Source: Vibrio mangrovi (GTDB lineage: Bacteria > Pseudomonadota > Gammaproteobacteria > Enterobacterales > Vibrionaceae). Taken from it: a stretch of DNA of 64,000 nt. The stretch lies in NCBI RefSeq assembly GCF_024346955.1, contig NZ_AP024884.1, positions 1,116,001-1,180,000 of the forward strand, in the 5' to 3' direction. Within the stretch, counting starts at the first letter, position 1; each line of letters begins with the position of its first letter. The translations under genes were made by a program, and so were the position numbers. Positions 63,953 to 64,000 of this stretch are shown here, piece by piece. Below the pieces are notes generated by a model. The model did not search any database and was not told where the DNA came from. It saw only the letters and a program-made list of their open reading frames with translations.

Positions 63953-64000
63953 CTGAATATACCTCTATCAATTGTTATATAAATGTATATTGCTCAATGA

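Overview
The window looks like a chromosomal segment of a marine gammaproteobacterium, most likely a Vibrio. The evidence is gene content (MoxR/BatA-BatB-BatD cluster beside a chemotaxis receptor, guaC, norR, pepT, arfA, a single cold-shock gene, a REP-associated tyrosine transposase of the type common in vibrios), moderate GC with AT-rich intergenic DNA, and two copies of an intergenic motif ending in TTGGGTATATA. From memory several of these genes sit on chromosome 2 of V. cholerae, but the replicon cannot be decided from sequence alone.

1-17.3 kb: a nearly complete 1,2-propanediol utilisation (pdu) operon, all on the + strand: the end of pduB, then pduC-D-E (B12-dependent diol dehydratase), pduG-H (reactivase), a 34-codon ORF that looks like a pduJ remnant, pduK-L-M-N-O-P-Q-S-T-U-V-W, a SUMT-type cobA, and pduX, facing a cobC-like phosphatase. 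Together they encode a bacterial microcompartment that converts propanediol to propionaldehyde and then to propanol and propionate (yielding ATP), plus enzymes that make or recycle the B12 cofactor. 17.3-19.3 kb holds a decayed AT-rich gene, a LysR regulator and an SdpI-like membrane protein.

19.4-27.1 kb: a complete seven-gene Nit1C cluster (nitB-nitH type; MSMEG_0572, nitrilase, radical SAM, GNAT, AIR-synthase-like, MSMEG_0570, flavin monooxygenase) on the - strand, divergent from a MocR/PdxR-type regulator. The 480-bp gap between them carries repeated 15-bp sites that are good operator candidates. Clusters of this kind have been tied to cyanide assimilation; the chemistry is not settled as far as I know.

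27.3-49.1 kb: mostly core or metabolic genes: a secreted GH30 glycosidase, guaC with a 2H-phosphoesterase-like gene and a twin-hairpin leader, an outer-membrane protein whose 3' end is tandemly repeated, nnrD/nnrE, a PAS protein plus a response regulator with a CheC-like domain, arfA, a cold-shock gene, norR, an MscS channel, pepT, aldA with a divergent DeoR regulator, a GH13 amylase, a DsbA-family protein, an aromatic aminotransferase and a chemotaxis receptor.

49.5-64 kb: the MoxR/DUF58/DUF4381/BatA/BatB/BatD operon (BatB carries a perfect 10-copy CAGCAA repeat), an AT-rich orphan tail-spike-like beta-helix protein, an L,D-transpeptidase, a REP-associated transposase flanked by inverted GGGACA-type motifs, a DUF3820 gene, and a putative metal (copper-like) stress locus: a SHOCT membrane protein and a His/Met-rich periplasmic protein divergent from an OmpR-type two-component system, with a CusR-box-like palindrome between them. 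No tRNA, rRNA, CRISPR or complete prophage was seen.
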